Positions 45,435 to 57,483 are shown, numbered from the stretch's first letter. The stretch is DNA of 64,000 bases from Schistocerca nitens (GCF_023898315.1 NC_064616.1:544351602-544415601); one strand, 5' to 3'. A program made the numbers and translations. The notes: a model not told the origin generated them from the letters alone.

Positions 45435-45678
45435 GGATGTACCACCACGGAACCCAGATGACACCTCGACAACGGCAGCAGAGGCACTGGTGCAATTCAC
45501 CGGCGTCTTACAATCAATGAAGCAGCATGACGCCACATCACTGCTACTGCCTGGTCGGGTCGACGTCACCACTAGAAGAAGCAACGTAATCACGTCATTG
45601 CCAGCCATAACAACAGCAAAACCACCTGTAGATGATAACCATGCAAATTTTTCTATACACCTATTATCCATCAAGTAA
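45435..45678 (+). CDS. Gene B terminal exon: Ser/Thr-rich stalk, frame break before a transmembrane segment
   Basis: An excellent acceptor (TTGTTTTTTCGTTTTTGTGTAG) precedes the exon, whose first base completes the codon left by exon 37887-37980. The frame codes for 80 residues rich in Thr, Ser, Asp and Pro before TAA at 45676. At a T5 run (45648-45652) the neighbouring frame takes over: it encodes a strong single-span hydrophobic segment (VISVILVCGVGVFLLFLLV, about 45673-45729), then a basic tail (KWVKHLLRCIQRNRTRLF) ending at 45864-45866. The simplest reading is a type I membrane protein whose last exon has lost one T, or a sequencing error in the run. As it stands, the product would be secreted. 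Gene A also stops just before a hydrophobic segment. Confidence 0.65.
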
Positions 45679-45951
45679 TTTCCGTCATTCTCGTATGTGG
45701 TGTGGGCGTCTTTCTATTATTCCTGTTGGTAAAATGGGTGAAACACTTGCTGCGCTGTATACAGCGCAACCGCACCAGGCTTTTTCCCGAACTACAACGG
45801 TTTCCACTGAGACTTCAGGACCTGATTGCAAGAGACACCCAGCATCCGTACTCTATAGAACCATGAATTCAGATGACAGTGAAATACTCTTTTCACTGTC
45901 TTGCAGTTCTTTCTGTTTCGAGTATCACAATGAATTCTCATAAAATGAGTT

Positions 45952-45957
45952 AATAAA
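45952..45957 (+). promoter_or_regulatory. Candidate polyadenylation signal of gene B
   Basis: AATAAA lies about 275 bp after the present stop and 86 bp after the stop of the membrane-tail frame, a natural position for 3'-end formation of the terminal exon. Confidence 0.4.
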
Positions 45958-45959
45958 AA

Positions 45960-47840
45960 ATTCAACCTTAAGGATATGCTAGTCCCGAACATATTCGGTT
46001 ACACATTATGAAAGCTAATTTTATTTTCACAATAGAAAATTAGGTCTCAAATGATTCGCAAAGATTAGATATAAAATCATCTTTCTTCGCCTCGTCTTTT
46101 CCTCTTACTTGTTGTAGACTTTCCAAATCGTAAAACGCCATCCATCCCGCTGGCACGCATCATCTTCACTAAACCTTCGTTTCTCCACATCGCTTTGTAG
46201 TTCGTCCATCTGCAGGTTTGAGGTTTTCCCCTCCGTCTCCTCTACATAGTCACGGAAACGCACTTTTCCATGGCATGCTCATCAGATCCGTAGCAACTCA
46301 GCCTTGATTTTGAGGGTTGTTCGTGTGTGGAGGTGACTTGCAAACTACCTCTTCTGAATTCATTGCGCGCTTAGTCTTTCAGTGTTACACCTTCAGCCTA
46401 TTGTAACACGAGCGTGTGTTTTGTGAGTCTTAATTATTTCCAGACATCACTGTTATTAATTTTGTGTTTGTTTTTAAAAAACATTTTTGCATTGCACAAA
46501 ACCCACGAAAGTGTACTGCACTTGTAACCAGTCATAATTCTACAGTACACAGAGTATATAACTTAATAATTGTGTGAATCACATTCGTATTTATAAGTTC
46601 GCGTGCTTTACGAAAAGTAAAGCGCATTTGTGAAGATATTAATCAGCCACGTCCATAGGAAATTAAAAACTTAACTGTATTGCCCTAGACATATCCGAAA
46701 GGGAAATAGAGATAGCTGATATCAGAATGTTTAGTGAGACATAAGTTGAACAAGAAGCAGTAGTCACATTTATGTCTTTCTTTTTTTGTAGAAAAGTTTG
46801 TAATAATAGAGTAGTAGGAACGGAACGACGTTGTTGTTTATTCAAGATACCAATAAGAGAGATAATAAGTAGTGTATTCTTTGTAATGTAAATCGGTGCT
46901 GAGCTAAAATACAAAAATAGTCATTTAGGTTGGGATGATGAAACTGTGAGAGTACCGATTATTGTAAAACAGATGTGAAAGTGTGGTTTCATACTTCAGA
47001 GATATTTTGTGAAATATATCCTCAGATACAAATTATGCGATTTCTGTGTTTGTGTATTTCAATACCTAGGTCATCCTATTATGTACAGAAAACTTACCGC
47101 CCACGTTCCTGGCTGTGATTCTGTCAGACAATTTTTCGGTTTTCTGACGAGCAAAACTGATATTTTTTGCCAATTGACATTAAAGATGCCGAATAACGAC
47201 ATTGGACAAAGAACACTGTAAGCAGACAGCAACTCCGAGAGGAAGACTTTCATCTGAAAAGGCAAAACAGTTGATCTTCTGGTCTGAATAAAACTTCCAA
47301 AGCAACTGTATGTTAAATAGAACTAATAAAGATATAGACATGCAAAACCTAGTTGTCAATACTGATCCAAAAGTTTACTGATTACTTGCAAACATATTAA
47401 CGGAAGTTACTTGGTGTATTTACTGCACAAAAAAGACAATTACAACTTAGTAACAGACACTCTCACTGTTTTGGTTGTGTATGTGATTTACTTCATAACA
47501 ACGATGGACAGCCATGTAATTTATCTACGGAATAATATTCTTTTGCAAGAATTTTATAAACAAGTTAAACTAACTTGGAGGTATAAGTTAAATTCATTCA
47601 GTCGTACTCAAGAATACAACAACACATATCTTGATAGCAAACTGCAGAGAACGTGTTGATGAAAATATCGTTTCTTTTTCGTGTGAGGACCATAGGTGTA
47701 AATTTGTTGAAGGAGACTATGAAGGTTCCACCTCAGTTGCTGTTTACATGAATTTACTAAATTGAATTTACACGATTTGCCACTTTCAGTCTTACAAATT
47801 ACTTTCAAATACTGTAGGTGCCAGAGAGCCTGTTTTTGTT
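45960..47840. other. No gene recognised
   Basis: AT-rich sequence after gene B with short frames only. A minus-strand frame around 46090-46270 is rich in Lys and Arg but has no start, splice sites or family resemblance that I can support. Confidence 0.45.
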
Positions 47841-48200
47841 TATTATTATTTCATCCCCCTCCCATCATATGGGCTGACAGCGGTACAATGTGCCGCTCTT
47901 CAGCCCAGATCCTTTATAAGTTATGAATAAGGACATACAAAATAAGATTTATGCATTCAAAATTTAAAAACTTTCTAAAATGTAATGAAAGGTGGCTGTA
48001 TGATTCTCTTTACAAAAATAATATCTTGTTTTCTTTGTTTAAAGTTTAAAAAACGAGGTAGAAATTCAGACAGGCAAGACAGACATTCAAAGGCATTAAA
48101 AAGGACGGCGACGCACCATTAAAAAGGGACGCAGTAGTTTCACTGAGCAGCTGAAGTATTTCCGTGCATAAAAATGTTGTGGGCAGGTTAAACGTTGGGC
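47840..48200. repeat. Possible dispersed repeat, class unknown
   Basis: The block starting 'tatttcatccccctcccatcatatgggctgacagcgg' has the look of a recurrent locust repeat, but no terminal structure, coding domain or duplication is visible inside this window to classify it. Confidence 0.3.
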
Positions 48201-48264
48201 GTTCTGTATGGGATGACGCTTGTATGTATACATTTACTAGCGAACTCTGCAATGCTTCTCAACT

Positions 48265-48480
48265 GCTAAACTTGATGTGTCCTCTCCTTGTCAACTCCTC
48301 CAAATCCTCCCCTCTCTGCATCACCTGCTCCATCCTCCCTCTTTCCGCCTTTCTTATTCACCCTCACTGTCTCCGTCTCCTCCTCCCTCTGTCTCTTACT
48401 AACCCCCTCTCGATATTCCTTTCCTTCAGCCCCCACCCCCTTTCTCTGTCCCACTCCCCTTTTCTCCTCTATTTGCTTAA
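48265..48480. repeat. Polypyrimidine-rich tract
   Basis: About 215 bp in which the plus strand is overwhelmingly C and T (for example CTCCGTCTCCTCCTCCCTCT), with no regular unit. The open frames crossing it are by-products of composition. Confidence 0.8.
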
Positions 48481-48489
48481 AACCGTAGG

Positions 48490-49600
48490 CGAAAAAGAAA
48501 ACAAAATGATTCAGCGTTCTGCGTACACTTTATGGTTCAAACTACACATAAGGAAAAAGAATATAATTTGTGGGAAAACGATTAGACAATGATTTATATG
48601 CTACCAGAGTTAAAACTGACTCTGGGAAAGAAACTGAAAGCGCAGATTTTTCACAGTACACCACAACATTCTCTTCCTCATAGTCGGCTTTAAAAGAAAA
48701 CCAGTACACATACAAATTTCTGCACCAACGAGCCAGGCGATATGAAGAAAGGCCGTGAGTTTTCCTCTGGCTTGACGTAATACTAAGTTCAGGTGGCTTC
48801 TGATAAGGTGAAGGAGTGAACGACTAACCTTACTGAAAATCTTATAAAGTTGTACCACAAAAAAGCCTTTTTGTGCAGAATGACCCAGGAAAACCCCTTG
48901 GACAAGAATATGAAAAAATCAGGTTGTAATGAGACGTGATTCTAACACTTCTACCCGATATATCAACTGTGGACCTAAGTGTAATAAAAACTTAGCTACG
49001 AAATTTGGCATGAAGTTTCAGAAAGAAGCTCAGAAAGATGGAGGCTTTAGAAAGAAGTGTAAAAAGGATAGGATTAATTTTATGAACATATATAAGATTT
49101 CCTGTAGTATCTCCATTATTATTACTGTTGTAGCGCTTATTTTATTTTACGAGTAAGTTTTCTTAGCAAAGGTTCAAAAACGCATTCTTCCTAGTGTATC
49201 AATCCATAAAGATTCTCAAATGAGTGCCGACAATTCACAAAGCCACGTCCGTCTGTGACCAATCATTCCCGTCTTCCAAGCGTTTTCTGTTTTCCCCTCT
49301 CACCTAGCCTGATGGCTCTCAGGGACAGCCGGGTACCCGAGATAGCTGCGTTTCTCGACGGCGCATCGCGGCTCTCGCACTCTGTTCCCGGTACGCCTAC
49401 AGCTGCGAGCGACTACGCGCGATGCGGAAACAGAACGAAGGGTTGACAGTAGGCGGGCTCAACATGGCATATGTGGCAGGATGCACGGTAGAGATCAGAA
49501 ATGAGCTCCATATACTACGCCACTGACCATTCAAATCGCTACACCAAGAAGAAATGCAGATGATAAACGGGTATTCATTGGACAAATATATTATAATAGA
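48490..49600. other. No gene recognised
   Basis: Mixed-composition DNA with short frames. A GC-rich patch at about 49300-49440 has no coding or element signature I can name. Confidence 0.45.
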
Positions 49601-49612
49601 ACTGACATGTGA

Positions 49613-49945
49613 TTACAATTTCACCCAATTTGGGTGGATAGATTCTGAGAAATCAGTACCCAGAACAACCACCTCTGGCCGTAATAACGGCCTTGATACG
49701 CCTGGGCATTGAGTCAAACAGAGCTTGGATGGCGTGTACAGGTACAGCTGTCCATGCAGCTTCAACACGATACCACAGTCAATCAAGAGCAGTGACTGGC
49801 GTATTGTGATGAACCAGATGCTTGGCCACCATGGACCAGACGTTTTCAATTGGTGAGAGATATGGAGAATGTGCTGGCCAGGGCAGCAGTCGAACATTTT
49901 CTGTATCCAGAAAGGCCCGTACAGGACCTACAACATGCCTTTTGA
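49613..49945 (-). pseudogene. Tc1-like transposase C-terminal fragment, third lineage
   Basis: On the minus strand the reading AGPVRAFLDTENVRLLPWPA, then SPIENVWSMVAKHL and VHAIQALFDSMPRRIKAVI, covers the end of a Tc1-like transposase from just after the lost second Asp to the C-terminus, with the third catalytic residue (E of SPIEN) present. One stop interrupts it. The N-terminal two thirds are missing. Confidence 0.8.
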
Positions 49946-49949
49946 TTGC

Positions 49950-51980
49950 AGGTATATAACAGGGACATCGGTCTGTGCTAAGTTATCGTTTGAAGGATTA
50001 TAAATGTTTGTCGTGATGGATATGGAGTAAACAGGAATACCACCATTTTGTTTGCATTAGACGAAATTTATGTGTTTTTCTTATGAATCTTGGACTGTAG
50101 CATTAAACTAAGTCCGGACATCACTCCTTCAACCAGGTTTGCCAGGTGTCTTGTTGCTCTAGGGACAACTGAAAAATAACGCCCCCTGCTTTTTAATGCC
50201 ATCAGACTCCCCAATATCAAGTGCACGATCATGAAAATCTCCTATTACACCTTCAATCATTAAACTAAGGTGACTAGACGTCCTCTTTTCTGGGGACAGT
50301 CGTCAATTATCATGATTTCTCCTCAAATACTTTAAAACTGACGAAGGACAACAAAAGTCCAAATTTTTTTATTTTTGTTGTCTATTTTGGAAATTTCCCA
50401 AAATAACTGAAATGGGAACAATGTTCTGAACATTTTGGACTAGAACTCAGCTGAAAATAACAATACGACCAAATCTGGTATAAATTACTTATTTTATTCA
50501 GTTGCAAGAAAATGGACTAGTAAAGATAAGGAATTATTTTTTAGTGTGAATGAATTTTTCCTTGAATTTAGAACTTAAGCTGTACTGATGGGACACACGC
50601 CAAGGCATTAGACTAGACCATCTGAATAATCGTGCGCTATTTCGTTTCTTTTTCAAATGAAATATTTTTAGACTCAGGAAAAAATTTATTTTTTTGAGCA
50701 TCTGCTTCCGTCATTGTACCTAAAGACTTGTTAAATAACTGTTTCCGATTACTTTTGAAAAAATTCGATGTTTTAATATCTCTTCTTTTTTCATTTTGCT
50801 CCTCAATTGCTCAGTTTTTTCACTGTTTCATTTGAAATTAATTTTTTCCGCTGTTTTCCTCCACTAAAATTTTGCCCCCTAGGCAGCCAACTTATACTGC
50901 TTAATGGTAGAAGCCGCCCTTCCTTCTCCAATGGAACACATTTGCAATGGTGTACATGGCAGTAGTTAATTTTCGCCGTACACCCTCCACAGTCTCCCAA
51001 AACACAACTTCGTTAATGGCCATCTGATCCCGACAACCTGTCAGTTCAATTCTTTTTGTAAGTGCTACTGCACAGCAACAAGATCATACACTGATCTTCT
51101 GCTCTAGCATTAAGTCGTCACCAGTCTTACACTTCTGCATACCTCAGTAAGAGAGAACGTGTCAACGAGTATGAAGTAACAGCAGCACCACAGTTCTCAG
51201 ACTCGTCATACTTACGGAGTTACCGTGGGAGTGGAGCAAGCCCGTTACTTCTGATGTACGAACAGCGCTTTGATCTGCAAAGTATGCAATCCACAACCTT
51301 CGACTGGTACTCCCACCGTTTCCGATCTCTAATGCACCTCTCTGGCAGTGATATTATTTGTGTGACTGATATGCTCTGTTGTGACTGCCGTCACTGTCAC
51401 ATATACGTCACATAGGGATGACCGTTAGTTCGTTATATGAAGCCAGTACCCGACCCAGTGGAACTGATCGGTAGTTCATGTCACATGTTTGTAGCCTACT
51501 TTAAGGAGATTCAGAAGTACCAGTTTTACTCCACTTTTATGGACATGGATTTTGAATTAAATTTTATCCCGTGTTGTAATTCTTAAATTACGGATCTGGC
51601 TTTGTCATCGCTACTGATTTGAACTGTATTTACTTTTAGTCGTACCATTCACACTATGATGTGTATTCGGTTATCAGCTTAGCGTCGATACTGGTTTTCA
51701 TACGCTACGTGGTACATATCAGAGAAGTGCCTAGTTTGTGTAAGGCTACGATACAAAAGTGGCGAAGAAAAGTTCAAATCACTGTGTATTGTTAGTGGCT
51801 CATAGACGCAAAGTTTGTTAAAGCAACAGCAGTTAATTGTACAACGGCAACAACTGAAACAACAATGGACAATTCAGTCAGTAGGAGATACTGAAGAAAT
51901 AGATAAATTTTCTGGAATGCATAGCAGAGTGGGACACTGTTCCGTCAACAGCATGGACAGCAATTGTATGTAAGTATTCG
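49950..51980. other. No gene recognised
   Basis: About 2 kb, AT-rich, with short frames only. No splice-supported exon or element boundary was identified. Confidence 0.45.
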
Positions 51981-51984
51981 AATG

Positions 51985-52720
51985 GTGCTCCATTGCAAAC
52001 TGCTAACGAAGATAGGAGCATACGTAGTAGGTTTCCAGATATGTGATCGTTTACACGACTTCTTAAATAACAGGTCCCAGTCTGTTGTCCTCGACGACCA
52101 GTGTCCATCAGAGAGAAGGATAGCGTCAAGAGTTCCCCATGGAAGTGAGAGTAGTCCTCTACTGTTTCCTATATACATAAATGATCTGAAGGACAGGGTG
52201 GTAGCAATCTGCTACTCTTTGGTGATGATGATGATGATGTTCCGTACGGTAAGGTGACGTCGTTGACTGACACTAGGAGGATGCATGATGACTTAGACAG
52301 AATTTATAACTGGTGTGATGAATACCAGGTAGCTCTAAACGTTGATAAAAACGTGATTTAATGCAGATGAGTGGGAAAATTTGTTCAATTATGTTTGAAT
52401 ACAGCATTAGTAGTGTGTTGCTTGACACAGTTAGGTCGATTTAGTGTCTAGGAATAAATTGGCAAATCAGTGTGAAGTTGAAGTAGCATTTAAGGATTTT
52501 AATGGAAAAGGCGAATGTCGACTTCGGCTTCTAGGGAAGTCTTAGAGGAGGTGGTTTGTTTGTTAAGCAGACCGCATATAGAACACTAGTGCGACCGATT
52601 ATTAGTGCTGGTAGGAGTGTATGGTATCCGCATTGAGTCGGATTAAAGGAAGACGTGAAGCAGAGTTGAGCTGCTAAATTAGTTAATGGTTGGTTCGAAC
52701 AATGCGAAAATATTACGCAG
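51985..52720 (+). pseudogene. CR1/Jockey-like reverse transcriptase fragment, decayed
   Basis: Plus-strand frames include KIGAYVVGFQICDRLHDFLNN, then SQSVVLDDQC and a region matching the usual VPQGS / LLFxIYINDL motif (here SRVPHGSESSPLLFPIYIND). The FADD box is destroyed by a GATGAT expansion (52220-52240). DRIYNWCDEYQVALNVDKN lies near 52297-52355. Several frames are needed, so the copy is old and inactive. Confidence 0.75.
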
Positions 52721-52744
52721 ATGCTTCGGGTACTGAAACAAAGT

Positions 52745-53236
52745 ACAAATACACCGGTTAGCAACGTAGATAGTTATTGCCCCTCTATGGTCAGTTCAAT
52801 CGAAAGTACGACGTCATGCAGCTAAAAGTTCCAGCAGCAGTGATAGTTGAAAAAGTGTAGCGAAAGCAGGGAACTCTTGCACTGCGCATTCATGTAGCCA
52901 CAGCTGACACAGATACCCACAGTGCAACGTTACGTTTTGTGTTTCCAGTATATGTGGACATGCAACAGCCATCTGTCAAAGATGCCCATGTCCTTCGCCA
53001 CGCTACAGTACCACACCGTACATCATTAGTCCCCTGTCGATAAGAAAACTGGACTCATATGCATCACCAGCAACATGGGCTGGAGTTTGCGTATCAATAA
53101 TTAATGGTGAAACATACCGAACTATCGATCCAGCGCCTTTGGAGCCATGCAGACGACGTCCGGTAACGTACTGTAATGACATTCTTAGTTTGAAATGCCG
53201 ACAGTCAGCGATACGTATAAACAGGTGTGTCGGCCT
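52745..53236. repeat. Duplicated about 480-bp unit, left copy
   Basis: Matches 55805-56500 in the same orientation along its length (for example GATAGTTATTGCCCCTCTAT, 'gtttccagtatatgtgg' and CAATAATTAATGGTGAAAC), with scattered differences. The two copies flank the decayed piggyBac element. No family was recognised and no long frame is conserved between copies. Confidence 0.85.
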
Positions 53237-53684
53237 GTTGTGTTCGCTTTTACTATAAAAATGCACTATTCGGGTCAGTACTACCCGACAAAATAAAATG
53301 CTTATAAAAACTTCTACTCACACGTATTTTTCGTACAGTTGCAAGCCTTCGACATTGATGTTATACTTCAGGATGTTGTTATGTTGTTAATGATCATAGA
53401 GATAATAATAATAGTAATAATAAGAAATGTAATAATAATCATACACGGAATTTCAATAAGGAAAATTTATTATTTTCATATTTATGCAACGTATGTAAGG
53501 AACAACAGACATTTCCACCAAAATGTCATTATCTACGACCATCTGTGCTCTTCCCATGTCACATTCTTTCCTTCTTACTGACTGCAGTTTGGACACAAGT
53601 AGGCGACGCGTGTTTTTCATACATGTTTATTACACACAACAAGTGTCTTTTATTGTCATTGCTTGAAGGACAGAACTAATTGCG

Positions 53685-53730
53685 ACCGATGACCTCGCTG
53701 TTTGGTCCCCAACCCCAAACTAACCAACAG
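53685..53730 (+). mobile_element. SINE 3' fragment (738-975 family type)
   Basis: The short segment 'cgatgacctcgctgtttggtccccaaccccaaactaaccaac' matches the 3' end of that SINE group (compare the complement of 'ggttgg...gaccaaacagcgaggt'). The rest is missing. Confidence 0.5.
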
Positions 53731-53739
53731 AACTTACAA

Positions 53740-55280
53740 TGTTAAAGTTTAGCAGAATTTCTTGTTACTACTGGTATAGCTACAACTGCCACTCCTCCAG
53801 GGTCTTGGGTGATCCTGCCCATTCTCGAAGAATCTTCTGGTCTTGGAAAACGCTCCCCTGATGCATTGTGCTATGCAACCAGTGACTTCCCAAGCTTCTG
53901 CAAAAATATTTTCTTTGCATCCATTTTCTTGCATTCCCGTTAGCGTCAATCGAAGTTCACAAGATATATGCCTTATAAGCAGCTACCTCAAGAGAATTGT
54001 AGAAAATTGTCATGGGCCATCTATTGGTTTTTCGTTTGCATGTATATGTACCTGTAATCGACTGAGTGTGTCTACAGCCCCTTTGGTGGAATTATAATCT
54101 AAATTCATTTTTGGCTTCTTATTTCCCCACCATGGCGGAGAGTACTAATTAGTACAACATTCTTATTTCTTCGAGAAATATAATTAACCACTGTAGTGTC
54201 ATTTGTGTAGTAAAATGAAATGCTATGAACCTCCTTCCTGATGTTATTTTGTGCAAGCTCCGGTTTATTTTTCCGTATGTTTCTTAATATTGTTAGTTTA
54301 TTTTTCTGGCCCAGCTGTCCCAAATTGTATGTCGTAGAAATATCGTCACATGTTACATTCTTACTTCGCAAATAAGATGTCAGGTCAGCAACTACTCTCA
54401 TTCCACGATTTTTTTCTAATGAAGCCCCACTCTCCGTTCCTGTATAAATTTAGTCTTTCAGTATATACGAAGTTTTGCTGTCACACGGAGTCCATATCTT
54501 GATCCCTTATTTTGCCGGTTTGCTTGTGATGTACTGCTTGAGTGGACAGCGGCCTCTAAGTGCTACCAGCTGCTCATCGACGGTCACATTTTCTCCTGGG
54601 TTATACAGTTTAGGGAGGACTTCTAACCACTCCCCCCAGGTACTGCGAATTCCGACGGGTTTATCAGTACATCGTCTTTCCTCTCTTGTGGATTTCTTAT
54701 CAAATCGCAAGACTCGCGACGTTTTATAGAATGTTTCTAGCGACATACTGACTCTAAATAAGTTCCGCCCGGTATCCTTATCCCACAAACTTTTTGTAGA
54801 TTCCCCATGTGATCGACATACACCCGCAAGGAACAGGAGTCCTAAGTATGCGTGGAAAAGAGAATCATCAATGTCTGTCCATTGTTTACCATAAGCTCGT
54901 TGACCCTCAACATTTCACATGTCTATTATTTCATTCTGAAGTGCTGTAGAAGATAATACTGCAAGTGAAATTTTTACATAACTCATTTTGCTGCTTGCGT
55001 ATCTGGTAACTGCCGGAGTACTCCTGATGACGTTCGAAGTAAGTAGGCGGCCGTGTGGTGCTGGTGGCTACAATTGCCATTCTCTGTTCCCGTTTTTAGA
55101 TATAGAAGTCTCAACACTACTTTGAACAGACTGTATACTGTCACCAATGTTATCAAAACACTTTATTTCAGTTGAATTACTGATATTATCTTAGAACTCG
55201 GAAAGCGATCCTTCGTCTGTTGAGCTGTTTACGAATTCTTCCAACTCAGCGTCTGTCAATTACGTAATCGACGTGATGTC
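53740..55280 (-). pseudogene. Broken piggyBac transposase
   Basis: Minus-strand frames align with the intact transposase at 19954. Segments include LWDKDTGRN to VTVDEQLVALRG (54507-54790), RVVADLTSYLRSKNVTCDD (about 54345-54401), TTVVNYISRRNKNVVLI (about 54145-54200) and NLDYNSTKGAVDT (about 54065-54105). All three catalytic Asp positions are still present, but stops and shifts separate them, and the C-terminal cysteine domain near 53590 is damaged. Confidence 0.88.
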
Positions 55281-55804
55281 TCAGTTCAGACTAATCACAA
55301 ATGATAAAGAACACAAACTGAGCAGAAACAATGGATAATTCGAACAGTTGAGAACTCGTAATGACTAGTCCCCTGTTGTAAACGAAGCACCTACGTTGAC
55401 TTGTTGAATGTTGAGAGTAAGTAAGAGCAATGAAAGTCATTAGTACTATAAAATATGAGACAACGAGAAACAATGTAACTTTATAATATGATTATGATCA
55501 GATGACTGAAAATATTTTAAAACTATTTTTAACCACATCCTGCCCTTACACTTTTAGACAACGTCACCAAATTTCATATTTAGAAATTTAAAATATGAGA
55601 AACGAAATTTATAGCAATTTCGGATCACACAGATCCAAACAGAACAGCAGGGTTAAGAGAGGTTCTTCACTTAAATAAATCACTTGTAATTTTTTCGATG
55701 GTACGATGTGATTCCACCATTTCTTTACGAGTGGAAAAAGTGGGCCTTAGGCAACTTCAGGGCAAAGTAATCCATCATGTGGAAATTCCGTGGCACCATC
55801 ACAC

Positions 55805-56500
55805 AAAGTGAAATACACCGATTAGGAATGTAGATAGTAATTGCCCCTCTATGATCAGTTCAAGCGAAAGAACGACGTAATGCAGATAAAAATTCCAGTA
55901 GCAGTGATAGTCCGCCGGCCGAAGTGGCCGTGCGGTTAAAGGCGCTGCAGTCTGGAACCGCAAGACCGCTACGGTCGCAGGTTCGAATCCTGCCTCGGGC
56001 ATGGATGTTTGTAATGTTCTTAGGTTAGTTAGGTTTAACTAGTTCTAAGTTCCAGGGGACTAATGACCTCAGCAGTTGAGTCCCATAGTGCTCAGAGCCA
56101 TTTGAACCATTTAGTGATAGTCCAAAAAGTGTAGCGAAAATAGGGAAACCGCGCACTGTGTATGCTTATAGTCACCGGTGGTACAGTTACCCACAGGGAA
56201 ACGCTACGTTTTGTGTTTCCAACATACGTGGGTATGTAGCCGCCTTCTGTCAAAGATGCCAACGTTCCTCGCCACGCTACAGTACCACACTGTACATTAC
56301 AAGTCCGTTTGCGATAGTGAAACTGGACTCAGACGGATCACCAATAACATGGACTGAAGTTTCCGTGTCAATAATTAATGGTGAAACGTACCGGCCCAAC
56401 GATTAATCGCCTTTGGAAGCATCTAGACGGTGTCGTAACTTACTGTTACAAGTATTTTAGTTTAAAATACTGATTAACAGTCAACTATACTAATAAAAAT
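55805..56500. repeat. Duplicated about 480-bp unit, right copy (contains a SINE)
   Basis: The counterpart of 52745-53236, lengthened by the SINE at 55914-56112. Without the SINE the copies are collinear. The SINE is missing from the left copy, so it post-dates the duplication or arrived in one copy only. Confidence 0.85.
55914..56112 (+). mobile_element. tRNA-derived SINE (major family) with perfect TSD
   Basis: Starts GCCGGCCGAAGTGGCCG, B box GGTTCGAATCC, ends GCTCAGAGCCATTTGAACC. The perfect 11-bp duplication AGTGATAGTCC is at 55903-55913 and 56113-56123, and the empty site can be read in the left copy of the duplicated unit near 52840-52850. Confidence 0.95.
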
Positions 56501-57480
56501 GTGTGTAGACTGATAACAGTTTTTTAACGCCTTCATCAGTAGCAACTAAGGTTTTTGCACGATATGTATTTAATAGTTTTGGTTCCTTAATACAAAAAAA
56601 ACAGTAACATTATAGCTAAAATTGTTTTTATTGATTAAGACTCTGTATATAAACCATTCTTTGATTTGTTTGATCGTAATATGTGTTCTTCATGTGAAAT
56701 TAGAATCTAATCATAAGCAGAGTTTTATATTTTTTAAAGGTTTATGGATTTCTATGAAGAAAGCAGTTAACACGGAACATCGTTGCTGAGAAGTGATACT
56801 TGATGTGACATCAATCGCATGAAGCCAATGTGCAGAATTTGTGGTCAGATGCAGATTTAGCCCTCCGAGATCCGGACCATATCTATTGGGGGATGGTAAT
56901 AACGGAGTTTATAAGATTTCAAACCACAATGAACAGACTTTAAAGTCTGTTAAAGTCGATTTATTTCATTGTTTCCCTTAAAATTTCTGTTTTAACTGCT
57001 ATTACACTAACACATTACAATAGCTTTATGAAGAATCAGTGAGACTTAAAGAATTACGTTAAGGTTAAATGTATTTTAACTCTATAGCCCATTTTCCTGC
57101 CGCTTTGCGACTACTGTCTAACATGCTTTCACTTTCATACTAGGGAATATGATCACCGTTTTCCTCAAATCCCACCGAACATGGCGTGAAAAAGTGGCCG
57201 CAATAGTTGAGAGCTTTTACCCCTCTTTTCTGCAATCTCACTTACAGTGTGTGATGGAGAGAACTTCACGTCATTTCTCCGGTTCTTGTTCCAATAGCTA
57301 ACGGTACTTGTGAAGGATGTGTAATCTGCGCTTACAAATGAACTAGAATCTCTCATATTTTTCGTTATTGGCCTTTCCGCTAAATCTGTTAGGGTTACGC
57401 AATAGGTTGAGTAATTCTTCTAGTAACCATGGGTCTCCAAATTATAGTAATAAAACAAATCTTTGTCCCGCTGACTATTC
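56500..57480. other. No gene recognised
   Basis: AT-rich DNA with short frames only; no element ends seen. Confidence 0.45.
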
Positions 57481-57483
57481 AAA

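Larger units (their letters stand above)
53237..55652 (-). mobile_element. Decayed piggyBac, sister family of the element at 19508
   Basis: The right end (5' in element orientation) keeps CCCTGCTGTTCTGTT on the minus strand, with TTAA at 55653-55656. The left end is eroded, but the subterminal palindrome TCGGGTC-N5-TACCCGA is at 53270-53288 and an ATA-type microsatellite (53401-53439) matches the intact element. The transposase inside is broken into several frames. Confidence 0.88.

Noticed and set aside
46080..46380. Minus-strand coding-like stretch rich in Arg, Lys and Glu
   Set aside because: No frame stays open with a credible start or splice sites, and no family match was recognised.
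48164..48592. 142-codon plus-strand frame rich in Pro, Leu and Ser
   Set aside because: Produced by the polypyrimidine tract at 48265-48480.
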